This document shows positions 35,018 to 43,678 of a DNA stretch of 64,000 bases, piece after piece. Position 1 is the first letter of the stretch; each line of letters starts with the position of its first letter. The translations under genes were made by a program, and so were the position numbers. The notes under the pieces are model-generated. The model was not told where the DNA came from and made no database searches. It saw nothing but the letters and a program-made list of their open reading frames with translations. Source of the DNA: Halomicrobium katesii DSM 19301 (lineage in GTDB: Archaea; Halobacteriota; Halobacteria; Halobacteriales; Haloarculaceae); the NCBI RefSeq assembly GCF_000379085.1, contig NZ_KB905378.1, positions 269,801 to 333,800 of the forward strand, written 5' to 3'.

Positions 35018-35722
35018 TTACGAGACGACCGCGTCCCGTCCCCGTTCGAGCGCCGACAGCAGCGTCGGGACGTGTTCGTCGCGAGACCGCGAGGAGAACA
35101 GTTCGTGGCCGCCGTCGTACAGTACCGTCCGGGCCGCGGGCATCCGCTGGCCGATGGCGCGCGTCGAGACCACGCGATCGGTCAGCGAGCAGAAGACCAC
35201 CGCCTCGTCGTCGATCTCGGGGAGCGTTCGGTGCGCCCGTTTCGTCGCCCGGAGGAAGGCCGGCGAGACGCGATCCGGACCGTCGGCCAACTGCTCGTCG
35301 GTCGCGTGCTCGCCGATGAGCGATCGATCGCTGACCCCGCTGGGGAGGAGCTTGGCGTTGCCGGGAATCGAGGCGAAGAGATCGACGATCGGCCCCTGAC
35401 GCGACGGCGGGTCGCCCCACCACGGACTGAGATACGTCGTCGTCACCGCGTCGAGGTCGGCGTGGGCAACGGTGAGACCGCCGGCACTGTGGGCCAGTAC
35501 GGCGGGATCGTCGAGGTCGGCGGCGTAGGACTCGACCGGTCGGACCCACTGCTCGGACACGTCGGTGACGTGTGGCGGCAGGGTCGCAGTGTGGACTCGC
35601 CGGCCGTCGGCGGCGATTCGATCGATCAGCCAGCGGACCGGTTCGTGTGCCGGGCGATTCCCCCAGCCCAGGACGAACAGACAGTCTGGGTCGGACGCCT
35701 CCCCGAAGGTGTGAAACTCCAT
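35018..35722 (-). CDS. Alpha/beta hydrolase
   Basis: A 234-residue protein with an alpha/beta-hydrolase layout: LFVLGWGNRP near the N-terminus, LAHSAGGLTVAH holding the nucleophile Ser in the G-x-S-x-G position, and YDGGHELFSS giving the catalytic His. The start ATG at 35722 is preferred to an ATG 45 bp upstream. Substrate unknown; the gene stands 66 bp after the DUF2332 gene in the same direction, so possible co-transcription. Confidence 0.82.
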   Translation of the reverse strand: MEFHTFGEASDPDCLFVLGWGNRPAHEPVRWLIDRIAADGRRVHTATLPPHVTDVSEQWVRPVESYAADLDDPAVLAHSAGGLTVAHADLDAVTTTYLSPWWGDPPSRQGPIVDLFASIPGNAKLLPSGVSDRSLIGEHATDEQLADGPDRVSPAFLRATKRAHRTLPEIDDEAVVFCSLTDRVVSTRAIGQRMPAARTVLYDGGHELFSSRSRDEHVPTLLSALERGRDAVVS

Positions 35723-35788
35723 GGACAGACGACGGCCGCCACAGTCAAAAAGCCGGCCGGAGCCCACGGCGAAGCCGTTGTCGGCCGT

Positions 35789-36850
35789 TTACCGGTCGCC
35801 GTCGGCGTGCCACTCGATCCACTGTCCGTGGGGGTGATATCGAGCCAGTCGGTCGGTCGTGAGTGTCCCTGCGACCGAGCGGTGCCAGCGGAGATCGAGT
35901 CCGTCGCCCGGATCGTCGAAGGCACCACTACCGGTGAGCCAGTGGAGTTGCCGCTCCCGGGCACGGGTGGCGATCAGGTCCCGGAGATTCGCTCTGACCT
36001 CGTCGGGCAGCTGGTAGAGCACGAGCGTGCTGTAGACGACGACCGGCACGTCTGCCGGGATCGTGTCGAGGATTCTGGGGAGCTCGTCGATTGCGTCTCC
36101 CTCAATCAGCCGTGGTGGATCGCGCCGAGCGACCGCGACGGCATCGGAGAGGGCGGCGCGCCGCTGGTCGTGTTCGGGCCAAGTCAACGCCCCGAGCCAC
36201 TCGACGTCGGCCTCGTCGGTCACGTCCATCGGATTCAGATCGACGCCGACGCGAGAGTGGACACCGGGGGGATCGACCGGCAACGGCGGAGTCCCCTCCT
36301 CGACGGTGGCTCGAATCGTCACCGGCGCGTCGGACCGTCCGACCCGGCGAACGTCCTCGTCGAGATCCCTGCCACGGAACGCGTAGCCGTAGCGGTCCAG
36401 CGCGAGGTTCAGCCCAGCACTCGGACCGATCTCGACGAGCGCGATCTGGCCCTCAGTCTGGGCTGTGACGTGTGCGATCGCCGGATAGAGGACCGCACAG
36501 CGGCCCACCTCGTTCGTCTGTGTCCGACGGTCGGTGAGAAGCGGACGCAGTGCCCCCGCGTACGTCCGGCAGAAATCCCGCAGCGCCGGTCCGAGATCCC
36601 CGTCGGGCGGGCGCGGATCGTCGGTCACGCTGGAGTAGTAATTGGCCAGTGGATGGTCGACGCCGCGCCGGACCACACAGTGGACGGCGGCGAGAAAGAC
36701 GTTCGCGACGGCTCGGTCCGCGGGAACCGTCTCGGCGAGCGTGAGGAGTTCGGGTTCGTCGGCGACAATTCGACAGAGCCGTTCGTACAGCGGCGAAGTG
36801 TCGGCAGTCCACTCGGCCAGGTCGAGGAACGGCTCTCGAAGGTCCGTCAT
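35789..36850 (-). CDS. DUF2332 family protein
   Basis: A 353-residue protein with the recognisable DUF2332 features: NEVGRCAVLYPAI, VEIGPSAGLNLALDRYGY, VDLNPMDVTD, and VVYSTLVLYQLP near the C-terminus. The central GPSAGLNL part resembles a SAM-dependent methyltransferase motif I, but no biochemical function is established for the family. Start ATG 36850. The divergence from the next upstream gene leaves 63 bp. Confidence 0.85.
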   Translation of the reverse strand: MTDLREPFLDLAEWTADTSPLYERLCRIVADEPELLTLAETVPADRAVANVFLAAVHCVVRRGVDHPLANYYSSVTDDPRPPDGDLGPALRDFCRTYAGALRPLLTDRRTQTNEVGRCAVLYPAIAHVTAQTEGQIALVEIGPSAGLNLALDRYGYAFRGRDLDEDVRRVGRSDAPVTIRATVEEGTPPLPVDPPGVHSRVGVDLNPMDVTDEADVEWLGALTWPEHDQRRAALSDAVAVARRDPPRLIEGDAIDELPRILDTIPADVPVVVYSTLVLYQLPDEVRANLRDLIATRARERQLHWLTGSGAFDDPGDGLDLRWHRSVAGTLTTDRLARYHPHGQWIEWHADGDR

Positions 36851-36913
36851 ACGGGTCGTTCCAGTGGGCCGGACAAGACAGTTGCCGTCGGGTGGGAACG
36901 AGCACCACAGCCG

Positions 36914-38533
36914 TCACTCCTCGCGGACGCGTGGCAGCGTGATCGTGACGGTCGTGCCGTCGTCGACGGTGACCGCGATGGTGCCATCGAGCCACTCGAC
37001 GACCCACTTGACGACCCACAGCCCGAGGCCCGAACCGTGGTCGGTCGGCGTCTCGACGAACGACTCGGTGAGGACTCGCCGCTCTACGTCGGGCAAACCG
37101 GGGCCGTCGTCGTCGACCGTAATCGAGACCCTCTCGGGCGTCGTGGTCACGTCGATCGACACCGTCGGCTCCGCACAGCCGTGGATGATCGCGTTGCGGA
37201 TCAGTTCGTCGGCGACGACGCTGACGAGGTCCCCGTCGGGGACGAGGGCGGTCTCGGAGGACGACTCCGTCGCGACGGTCGCGTCGGGGTACTCGTCCCG
37301 GAGGTCTGCGACCGTCTCCTCGACCAGCGGTCCGATCGGTCTGGGCGGGGACTCCGAGCGGTCCGTCCGGAGCGACGTCTCGACGATCCGTGCGTGATCG
37401 GCGAGCTTCAGCAGCGACTCGCCGCGGCGTTTGATGAGGCTCGCGTCCTCGATCAGACGCTCCTCTTCTGCGGACTCCTCGATGCGAGCGGCCGTCCCAG
37501 AGACGACTGTCATCGCGTTCCGGAGGTTGTGTCTGAGCACGCGGTTGAGCACCGTCACCTCGACGCGGCGGCGAGCCAGCGTCTCGCTGAGTTCGTTGAA
37601 GTGTGCGGCGACGTTTGTCCACTCGGTCGGCCCCGACAGGGAGACCGTCGTGCCGTACTCGCCGGCCACCAGCGCGCTCAGCCCGCCCTGGAGACGCTCG
37701 AAGTTGGCGACGTACTCCCGGTAGAGCCACCACCCGAACACCGACAGCGACGCGAGGACGAGCCCTAGGGTCCCGAGGCCCAGCAGCGTGATCGACTGGA
37801 GCTCCGACCGAACGGCGCTCTCGGTCCGTGTCGTCGACACGGTCCAGCCTGTCCGGTCGACGGTCGCGTTGGCGACGGCGACTGCCCCCTCGTCGCCCGG
37901 CTGGGGACCCCGCTGGTACAGCGTCGTGCCGTTGGCCGCGACGAGGACGCCGCTCGCGGTGCTTTGCTCCTGGCGGATCGGCGCGAGGAAGTCACCCCGA
38001 CGAACGTGAAACGCCGCGTTGAACGTCCCGACGATCGACCCATCGGAGTGGATCGGGGCACTGATCGTGACGATCCGGTTGCCACTCTCCGCGGAGACCG
38101 GTTCGCTGACGTACGTCTCGCCGGCCATCGCCCGCTGGAAGTACTCCCGGTTGCCGAACTGCTGGCCGACGAGGGCGCGGGACTGAGCCGGCGCAGTTCC
38201 CTCGGAGTACAGCGCCGTCATCGTCCCGTTGGCGGCGATGACGGACGCGCCGCTAAAGGAGGTCGACAGGACGAACGACCGGACCGACTCCGCCTGTTCC
38301 TGTGAGTGGTGGTCGGCCAGCGCGGGGGTCTCAGTCCACAGGCCGACCGTCTGCCCCTTCTCGGTGAGGAGAACGTCGAGCTGGGAGGCCATCGTCTCGC
38401 TGACGCGTTCGAGGGCGGCCTCCTCCTGTGCGATCGTCGCATCGCGATACAGCGTGAAGCCGGCCAGCGAGAGCACCGAGAGCACCACCGTCAACACCAG
38501 GAACGCGACGAGGAAGCGTCGCCGAAGTCGCAT
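36914..38533 (-). CDS. Membrane sensor histidine kinase
   Basis: A 539-residue kinase. Residues 7-28 and ~265-288 are transmembrane helices flanking a ~235-residue extracellular dCache/PAS-like sensor (GNREYFQRAMAGETYVSEP), then an HAMP-like linker, VLRHNLRNAM with phospho-accepting His335, and an HATPase domain (DELIRNAIIH as N box, DDGPGLPDVE, GSGLGLWVVKWV as G boxes). ATG 38533 is chosen because TTTATG is 28-33 bp upstream on its strand. It detects something extracellular; no dedicated regulator is next to it. Confidence 0.9.
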   Translation of the reverse strand: MRLRRRFLVAFLVLTVVLSVLSLAGFTLYRDATIAQEEAALERVSETMASQLDVLLTEKGQTVGLWTETPALADHHSQEQAESVRSFVLSTSFSGASVIAANGTMTALYSEGTAPAQSRALVGQQFGNREYFQRAMAGETYVSEPVSAESGNRIVTISAPIHSDGSIVGTFNAAFHVRRGDFLAPIRQEQSTASGVLVAANGTTLYQRGPQPGDEGAVAVANATVDRTGWTVSTTRTESAVRSELQSITLLGLGTLGLVLASLSVFGWWLYREYVANFERLQGGLSALVAGEYGTTVSLSGPTEWTNVAAHFNELSETLARRRVEVTVLNRVLRHNLRNAMTVVSGTAARIEESAEEERLIEDASLIKRRGESLLKLADHARIVETSLRTDRSESPPRPIGPLVEETVADLRDEYPDATVATESSSETALVPDGDLVSVVADELIRNAIIHGCAEPTVSIDVTTTPERVSITVDDDGPGLPDVERRVLTESFVETPTDHGSGLGLWVVKWVVEWLDGTIAVTVDDGTTVTITLPRVREE

Positions 38534-38615
38534 TGTCGGCAGTTTCGCCACGGAACACATAAAGAGTGGGGCCACGACGGCAGACATATTTCCCTGTGAC
38601 CGGTAGGGTCGGGCG

Positions 38616-39269
38616 ATGAGCGAACTCGCGCGCGAGGCGGCGATCGATCGAGCCGTCGAGATCGTCGACGCCGTCGCCGAGCAGACCATGCCGGTACCGG
38701 TACGAGAGGTCTGGGTGTACGGCGACGTGGCACTCGGACTCGATCCGATCGACCGACTCGACGTGTATCTGACGAAGGACATCCTGCTGCGCGACGACGC
38801 AGACCGAGAGCCCGAGTTTCGCGAACGACTGGGCGTCGAGGGCGTCGGCAAAACCGTCCGGGCTGCGTGGGCCGACGAGCACCCCGAGTACGTCCGTGCG
38901 AACGCCTCGGGCCACGCCGCGCCCGAGCGGTGTCTGGCGGCCCACCTGCTCGACGAGAACGAACCGATCCACCTCGAAGTGTGCAACGCCTCGTTCGAGG
39001 ACAACGTCACCCAGCGCCTGAAGGGGGCCCGCGCACGCGGAAACTACGAACAGCTGCTCGATCCCCGCGGGGTCTGTCTGTGGGCCGAGGGCCAGCGCAG
39101 CGACTCGGCCGTCCGCAAGCTCCGAGAGAGCGAACTCGCATTTCCCACGCTGTCAGGCGCACTCGAAACGCTGGGTATGGACCCGGCGGAAGCCGACGAG
39201 GCCGCCGACGCCGTCCGAGAGTACCGGGAGCGACAGAGCGGAACGACGGTCCGGGGCGACGTGGTCTGA
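38616..39269 (+). CDS. Conserved haloarchaeal protein (DUF7095-like)
   Basis: A 217-residue acidic protein. REVWVYGDVALGLDPIDRLDVYLTKD resembles a nucleotidyltransferase-like strand with acidic residues, and the rest is helical. I recognise it as conserved across haloarchaea without known function. ATG 38616. Its stop codon reads TGATACGGAC, the same start as the family A element, though no right arm follows within 100 bp. Confidence 0.7.
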   Translation: MSELAREAAIDRAVEIVDAVAEQTMPVPVREVWVYGDVALGLDPIDRLDVYLTKDILLRDDADREPEFRERLGVEGVGKTVRAAWADEHPEYVRANASGHAAPERCLAAHLLDENEPIHLEVCNASFEDNVTQRLKGARARGNYEQLLDPRGVCLWAEGQRSDSAVRKLRESELAFPTLSGALETLGMDPAEADEAADAVREYRERQSGTTVRGDVV

Positions 39270-39361
39270 TACGGACACACGACCGAGAGATCCCAACAGC
39301 AGGTGGCGACAGCCACAGTCGACGCCACAGCTATTTTGCGCCGGGCCGTGAACCGCCGACG

Positions 39362-39778
39362 ATGAGTCAGTCCCTCCACCTCGCGATCCGAACCGTCCAC
39401 GTCCTCGCGATGGCGCTGCTGGTCGGCGGCGCGGCCGGGCTCTGGGCCGCGGCCCGACGGCGCGTCGACGACCTCCACGTGCTGGCGAAAGGCTACGAGT
39501 GGCTCTTCTGGGCCGCGCTGGGCGTGTTGGTCCTCACGGGCGTCGGCAATCTCGGTGCGCTCGGTGCGCCCGGCCCCGGCACTCGCTGGGGGCAGACGCT
39601 GCTCGCGAAGCTCGTGGTCGTCGCTCTGTTCGTCCTCGGCTCGGCCGTCCGAACGCTGGCCCTCACCCGGACCGACCGCTCGACGCCACTCGCCGCCTGG
39701 AGTCGGCGGGCGTACGGGCTGACGACGGTGACACTGCTCGGGCTCGTCGTCCTGGCGGAGGTGCTGGCCCATGGCTGA
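39362..39778 (+). CDS. CopD-like membrane protein
   Basis: A 138-residue protein with four hydrophobic helices (around residues 8-26, 45-67, 78-98, 115-135). The first has HVLAMALLVGGAAGLW, the pattern of the CopD / copper-resistance D family, which can bind haem or metal. A TATA-like 'ctatttt' lies just upstream at about 39331-39337. The last 8 bp overlap the next membrane gene, so they act together. A metal-transport role is not shown by the sequence. Confidence 0.72.
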   Translation: MSQSLHLAIRTVHVLAMALLVGGAAGLWAAARRRVDDLHVLAKGYEWLFWAALGVLVLTGVGNLGALGAPGPGTRWGQTLLAKLVVVALFVLGSAVRTLALTRTDRSTPLAAWSRRAYGLTTVTLLGLVVLAEVLAHG

Positions 39779-40295
39779 GGCCGCGGCTACGTCCCAGAGC
39801 ACGCGCGAGACGATCGGACGACCGACGACGACGCTCACCGCGTGGACGCTCGCGACCACGAACACGGTGGGATTCGTCCTCGCCGTGCTGGTCCCCGCCT
39901 ACGCCAGCGGCGGGCTCTCGGACGTGTTGCCCTCGCTGAACACGGCGGTCGGCGTCGCGGCGTTTCTCGCGCTCTGGCTGGTCGTCGGAGTGACGACCCA
40001 CTGGCTGCTGGGCCACGTCGACCCGTCCAGTGACTCCCCGGTTCGGCTGACGCTGTGGGCCGGGAGCTGCGGGGCTCTCGCTGGCATCGTCTTCCTGGTC
40101 GGGATCGTCGTCGGGCTCGGTGTCCCGGCGGCAGTCGTCGGCTCGTTCGGACTGCGGACGGTCGTCCTGCTCGCGGCCGTCGGGACGCCGGTCGCCGCCA
40201 TCGTCGGGGCCGTCGTCGGCATCGCGGCGGGACTGCTGGACGTGGTCTTGCTCCGGATCGCCGGCCGGGTCACTCCCCCGTCCGACCGACGGTGA
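39771..40295 (+). CDS. Polytopic membrane protein of unknown function
   Basis: A 174-residue protein with four hydrophobic segments (about residues 25-47, 55-80, 90-115, 125-160) and polar ends. It overlaps the CopD-like gene by 8 bp at its start and the convergent methyltransferase by 26 bp at its end. No catalytic or transport motif is visible. A partner role to the CopD-like protein is inferred from overlap only. Confidence 0.65.
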   Translation: MAEAAATSQSTRETIGRPTTTLTAWTLATTNTVGFVLAVLVPAYASGGLSDVLPSLNTAVGVAAFLALWLVVGVTTHWLLGHVDPSSDSPVRLTLWAGSCGALAGIVFLVGIVVGLGVPAAVVGSFGLRTVVLLAAVGTPVAAIVGAVVGIAAGLLDVVLLRIAGRVTPPSDRR

Positions 40296-41061
40296 CGAAG
40301 AAGGGGACCGTCTCGGTCCGCTCGTACTCGCCGGCACCCATCTGATCGATCACGTCCCGACCCATCGACCGCCAGGCGTCCCGGAGCCGATCGAACTCGT
40401 CGTCGGGGACCGACGCGGCCAGCACGTCGGCCCGGTCTGCCAGCCCCGCGCCCGTCGCCTTGCGCTGTGCCGCGGTGAGTGCGGTCTCCGAGTACGGCGG
40501 TGCGACGGTGAGTCGCTGATCGTACCGCCGGGTCGAGACCACGTCCAGCCCGGCGTCGGGAAAGAGATCGGCCGCGCGCGCTCCGAGCGCCACGTCGGTG
40601 TCGACGCCGTCGAGGTAGAGCCGGCGCGCCCGTCGGGCCAGCGTCGGTTCGGCGTCGACCGTCGACTCGACGCTGACGGCGCTGTTGTCCGGTTCGATGA
40701 CGGCGACGCGGTCGCTGGCGACTCTGGCGAACTCCGCGAGTGCCGCCGCGGGCTCCGGGAGGTTGATCAGGAGTGCCTGACACACCACGATGTCGACGGC
40801 GTCGTCCGCGACGGGCAACCGCGTGGCGTCGCCACGAACGACCGGCTGGGGGACGGTCGACAGCAGCGTCTCGTCGGCGTCGACGCCGATCACGTCGCCG
40901 GGCGACTCCTCGCGGAGCACCGCGGTGAGTTCGCCGCTGCCACAGCCGACATCGAGCACTCGCCGGGCGGTGTCGAGTTCGAGATCGGCGAGCGCCTCGC
41001 GGGAGTCGCCCCACATGTCCCGGCGCGTGCGTTCGAGGTAGTCGGCGTCGAATCTGCGCAC
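40270..41061 (-). CDS. SAM-dependent methyltransferase
   Basis: A 263-residue class I methyltransferase. VLDVGCGSGELTAVL is motif I, VIGVDADETLL motif II with the SAM-ribose acidic residue, GDATRLPVADDAVDIVVC the post-II region, and QALLINLPEPAAAL the next helix. I chose GTG 41061 because upstream residues are low-quality. Substrate (quinone, lipid or other) unknown. Confidence 0.85.
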   Translation of the reverse strand: MRRFDADYLERTRRDMWGDSREALADLELDTARRVLDVGCGSGELTAVLREESPGDVIGVDADETLLSTVPQPVVRGDATRLPVADDAVDIVVCQALLINLPEPAAALAEFARVASDRVAVIEPDNSAVSVESTVDAEPTLARRARRLYLDGVDTDVALGARAADLFPDAGLDVVSTRRYDQRLTVAPPYSETALTAAQRKATGAGLADRADVLAASVPDDEFDRLRDAWRSMGRDVIDQMGAGEYERTETVPFFVTVGRTGE

Positions 41062-41098
41062 GGCCGGGGTTGTCGTGCGACCGGCAAAAGGAGCCCGG

Positions 41099-41842
41099 TC
41101 ACGCGCGTCGGAGCGACAGCCGTTCGGCGGCCACGTCCTCCAAAACGGCGTGGGGGCCACCGATCCACTGACGCCCGTCGTCCTCGACGAGGATGGAGTT
41201 CTCGATGGGCAGTGAGGAAGACGCGGGATACACCATCCGCTGGTGGACGTTCAGGACGCGGCCGTCGACGGTGCGTTCGGCCCCGGTCTCCGGATCTCGG
41301 CCCGTCGCACGGCATCGGATCGGCACGTCCTCGCGGAGGCACAGCGCGACGTTCGTCACGGCGTGTCGGATACCGTCGTACGTCGCGGGGAGTGCCGGCA
41401 CTGCCCTGGCGTGGATCTCCGACGCGAACATCCAGAAGTTCGTGACGAAGTCTCGGTAGAGACCATGTGCGACCTCCTGAAAGTCGAACGTGGTGGCGAC
41501 ATCGTCGGAACCGTCGTCGGTGATCGAGGAGCCGTTGCCGATCAGTCCGCGTTCGTTGTCGACACAGCAGAACACGGGCGCGATGTCCTGCGACCTGCGT
41601 GCGACCGTCGACCGGCCCGCGAGCGACGGCAGTTCGCGTTCCGAGCGCTCGTCGTGTGGCGGGTCCCAGACCAACACGAGGACGAGCAGCCCACGATCGA
41701 CGGCCGCCGAGAGCGTCGCGTCGAGGTCCGGTAACACCGTGTGTGGCACCGAGAGAGCGACCTCTGACGCCGCACCGTCGACCAGCGTTCGAATCCGGTC
41801 GAGGATGGCGTCGCGCTCGATCACCTCGGTGTCGACAGTCAT
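41099..41842 (-). CDS. TrmB-like protein lacking the HTH domain
   Basis: A 247-residue protein. TrmB-family sugar-responsive regulators consist of an N-terminal winged helix, a PLD-like effector domain (here SEVALSVPHTVLPDLDATLS, LVWDPPHDERS) and a C-terminal domain (here about 130-247, AVLEDVAAERLSL). The wHTH normally before residue 1 is missing, and the promoter (ccgataaaacc on + strand at 41865-41875, 23-33 bp from ATG 41842) shows this start is real. It could therefore be an effector-only or dominant-negative paralogue. It is divergent to a kinase gene, sharing a 92-bp promoter region. Confidence 0.68.
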   Translation of the reverse strand: MTVDTEVIERDAILDRIRTLVDGAASEVALSVPHTVLPDLDATLSAAVDRGLLVLVLVWDPPHDERSERELPSLAGRSTVARRSQDIAPVFCCVDNERGLIGNGSSITDDGSDDVATTFDFQEVAHGLYRDFVTNFWMFASEIHARAVPALPATYDGIRHAVTNVALCLREDVPIRCRATGRDPETGAERTVDGRVLNVHQRMVYPASSSLPIENSILVEDDGRQWIGGPHAVLEDVAAERLSLRRA

Positions 41843-41904
41843 CACCGACAACAGGTACCAGATGCCGATAAAACCACCTATCACTGAGGGTGATAGAGCA
41901 CACG

Positions 41905-41912
41905 TTTTTATC
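41905..41912 (+). promoter_or_regulatory. TATA box of the histidine kinase gene at 41935
   Basis: TTTTTATC lies 23-30 bp before ATG 41935. With the reverse box at 41865-41875 it makes a compact divergent promoter. Confidence 0.6.
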
Positions 41913-41934
41913 GCTTGGATTCGGCAGTTCCCGC

Positions 41935-43470
41935 ATGGACGAGGGGACGACGGTGCTGTACGTGGGGGGGTACGGTAGCACCGAGCCACGAGAGCACCTC
42001 GAAGCCGCGGGGTTCGAGGTCGAAAGCGTCGTCGGAGCGGCCGACGCGCGGGCCGCCGTCCGGGAGAATCGATCGATCGAGGTCTGTGTCACCAGATACG
42101 AGGTCCCGCGAGCCGACGGGATCGAGTTCCAGGGCGGGCTCGCGGTCGTCGACGCGGTCGAGGCCGAGCGGCAGTCCCTTCCGGTGATCCTCTTTACCCG
42201 GATGGCCAACCGCGACGTGGCACGCGAGGTCTCAGGGCGAGACCTGTTCGACTACATCCCGATCCAGTCGGGCGACGCGCCCTACGATCGGCTGGTCCGG
42301 CGCACTCGAACGGCCGCGAGTCGGTACCGAACCGACCGGCGCGTCGAACAGCTGTCGCGGATCAACGAGATCGTCCGAGACGTGAACCGCGAACTCGTCC
42401 GGGCCGACGACCGCGCAGGCGTCGAGCGAGCGGTCTGTGAGGAACTCACACAGCGGGGTGCCTACGAGTTCGCCCGGTTCGAAGGCGGCGAGGAGACCAC
42501 GGCCCACGGCGGCGAGGCGGACGGCGAGACGGTCGACCCGGACGCCCTCGCGAACCACCTCGGGGCAAGCGGGCCGGGCGTCGTCGATCTGGACGAGCGC
42601 TGGCAGCCATACACCGCGGGCATCGTCGTCCCGGTCGCCATAGACGGGGTCGAATACGGCCGAGTGTTGCTGTGTACGACCCGCCCGGACGCCCTCGACG
42701 AGACCGAGCAGGAAGTGCTCGGAGAGCTGGGCGAGACGATCGCCGACGCGCTCGACGCCATCGAGACCCAGCAAGAACTGGCCGTCCGCGAGCGGGAACT
42801 CGCAGAGCAGAACCGCCGGCTCGAACGCTTCGCCTCGATCGCCAGCCACGACCTCCGGAACCCCCTCCAGGTCGCCGACGGCTACGTCCAGCAGCTCCGA
42901 GAGGAGTCCGACGACGAGCGCCTCGACGAGATCAGCCAGGCGCTGGGACGCATCGGCACCATCATCGACGACGTGCTCGCGCTGGCCCGGAGCGGGGACG
43001 GTGCGATGACGAAGGCGGCCGTCGACCTGACGGCGGCCGTCGAGCGGGCCTGGGAGACGGTCGACACCGGCGACGCGACCCTGGAGTGTGCGGTGTCGGG
43101 GACGGTCCAGGCCGACGAGGACCGCCTCGCGCGGCTCTTCGAGAACCTGTTTCGCAACGCCATGGAGCACGGCTTCACGGCGTCGGCGACCCAGAATCGG
43201 CGAGACGGCGAAAGTAGCAGGGATCTAACCGTCCGCGTCGTCCCGACCGAGAACGGCTTCGCGGTCGAGGACGACGGCGTCGGCATCCCGCGAGAGAAGC
43301 GAGAGTCCGTCGTCGAGCTGGGCCACTCGGAGGGCGGTGGGACGGGGCTCGGGCTGGCGATCGTGGCCCGAATCGCCGAGGCACACGACTGGACGGTCAC
43401 TGTCGAGGAGAGCGATGCCGGCGGTGCCCGGTTCGTCTTCGCCGTCGGCGAGCCGGTGTCCGGCGCGTAG
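41935..43470 (+). CDS. Cytoplasmic histidine kinase with receiver-like and GAF domains
   Basis: A 511-residue soluble kinase. Residues 1-115 form a receiver-like domain (VLYVGGYGSTEPREHL, VILFTRMAN) in which the phosphoacceptor region CVTRYEV lacks the usual Asp, so it is probably inactive as a receiver. Residues ~135-280 are GAF-like, 280-360 DHp with ASHDLRNPLQ (His305), and 370-511 HATPase (LFRNAMEHG N box, EDDGVGIP, GGTGLGLAIV). HATPase motifs appear intact. This REC-GAF-HK layout is common in haloarchaea. No membrane segment. Confidence 0.88.
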   Translation: MDEGTTVLYVGGYGSTEPREHLEAAGFEVESVVGAADARAAVRENRSIEVCVTRYEVPRADGIEFQGGLAVVDAVEAERQSLPVILFTRMANRDVAREVSGRDLFDYIPIQSGDAPYDRLVRRTRTAASRYRTDRRVEQLSRINEIVRDVNRELVRADDRAGVERAVCEELTQRGAYEFARFEGGEETTAHGGEADGETVDPDALANHLGASGPGVVDLDERWQPYTAGIVVPVAIDGVEYGRVLLCTTRPDALDETEQEVLGELGETIADALDAIETQQELAVRERELAEQNRRLERFASIASHDLRNPLQVADGYVQQLREESDDERLDEISQALGRIGTIIDDVLALARSGDGAMTKAAVDLTAAVERAWETVDTGDATLECAVSGTVQADEDRLARLFENLFRNAMEHGFTASATQNRRDGESSRDLTVRVVPTENGFAVEDDGVGIPREKRESVVELGHSEGGGTGLGLAIVARIAEAHDWTVTVEESDAGGARFVFAVGEPVSGA

Positions 43471-43517
43471 GCGTCGGCCGAGCGCACCCCGTCGCGGCTC
43501 TGATCTATGGTAACAAT

Positions 43518-43602
43518 TGATACGGAAAGTTGTAGGTCTTTACCAGATCGACCGCACGACGGCGTGCGGTCGACTGGGTAAACGCCTACAACCGTCCGTA
43601 TG
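43518..43602. repeat. Family A palindromic intergenic element, copy 4
   Basis: ATACGGAAAGTTGTAGG (43520-43536) and CCTACAACCGTCCGTAT (43585-43601) match at 15 of 17 positions, with a nested inner stem TTTACC..CGACCGCACG/CGTGCGGTCG..GGGTAAA. Almost identical to copy 5, 13 kb away. Confidence 0.85.
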
Positions 43603-43612
43603 AAACGATTTA

Positions 43613-43648
43613 CACACCGATCGCACTGCAGTCGTGCGATCGGGTGTG
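43613..43648. terminator. Stem-loop between convergent genes
   Basis: CACACCGATCGCAC (43613-43626), loop TGCAGTC, GTGCGATCGGGTGTG (43634-43648): a 14-bp stem with one bulged base. It lies between the kinase and nfo, which converge, and could block read-through. Archaeal terminators usually need U-tracts rather than hairpins, so the role is uncertain. Confidence 0.45.
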
Positions 43649-43678
43649 CATTGATTTTCAATGGCTACTATAGCAGTG

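Noticed and set aside
34955-37768. 937-codon plus-strand open frame
   Set aside because: Shadow antisense to ncsA, hydrolase, DUF2332 and kinase genes, each with clear motifs on the minus strand.
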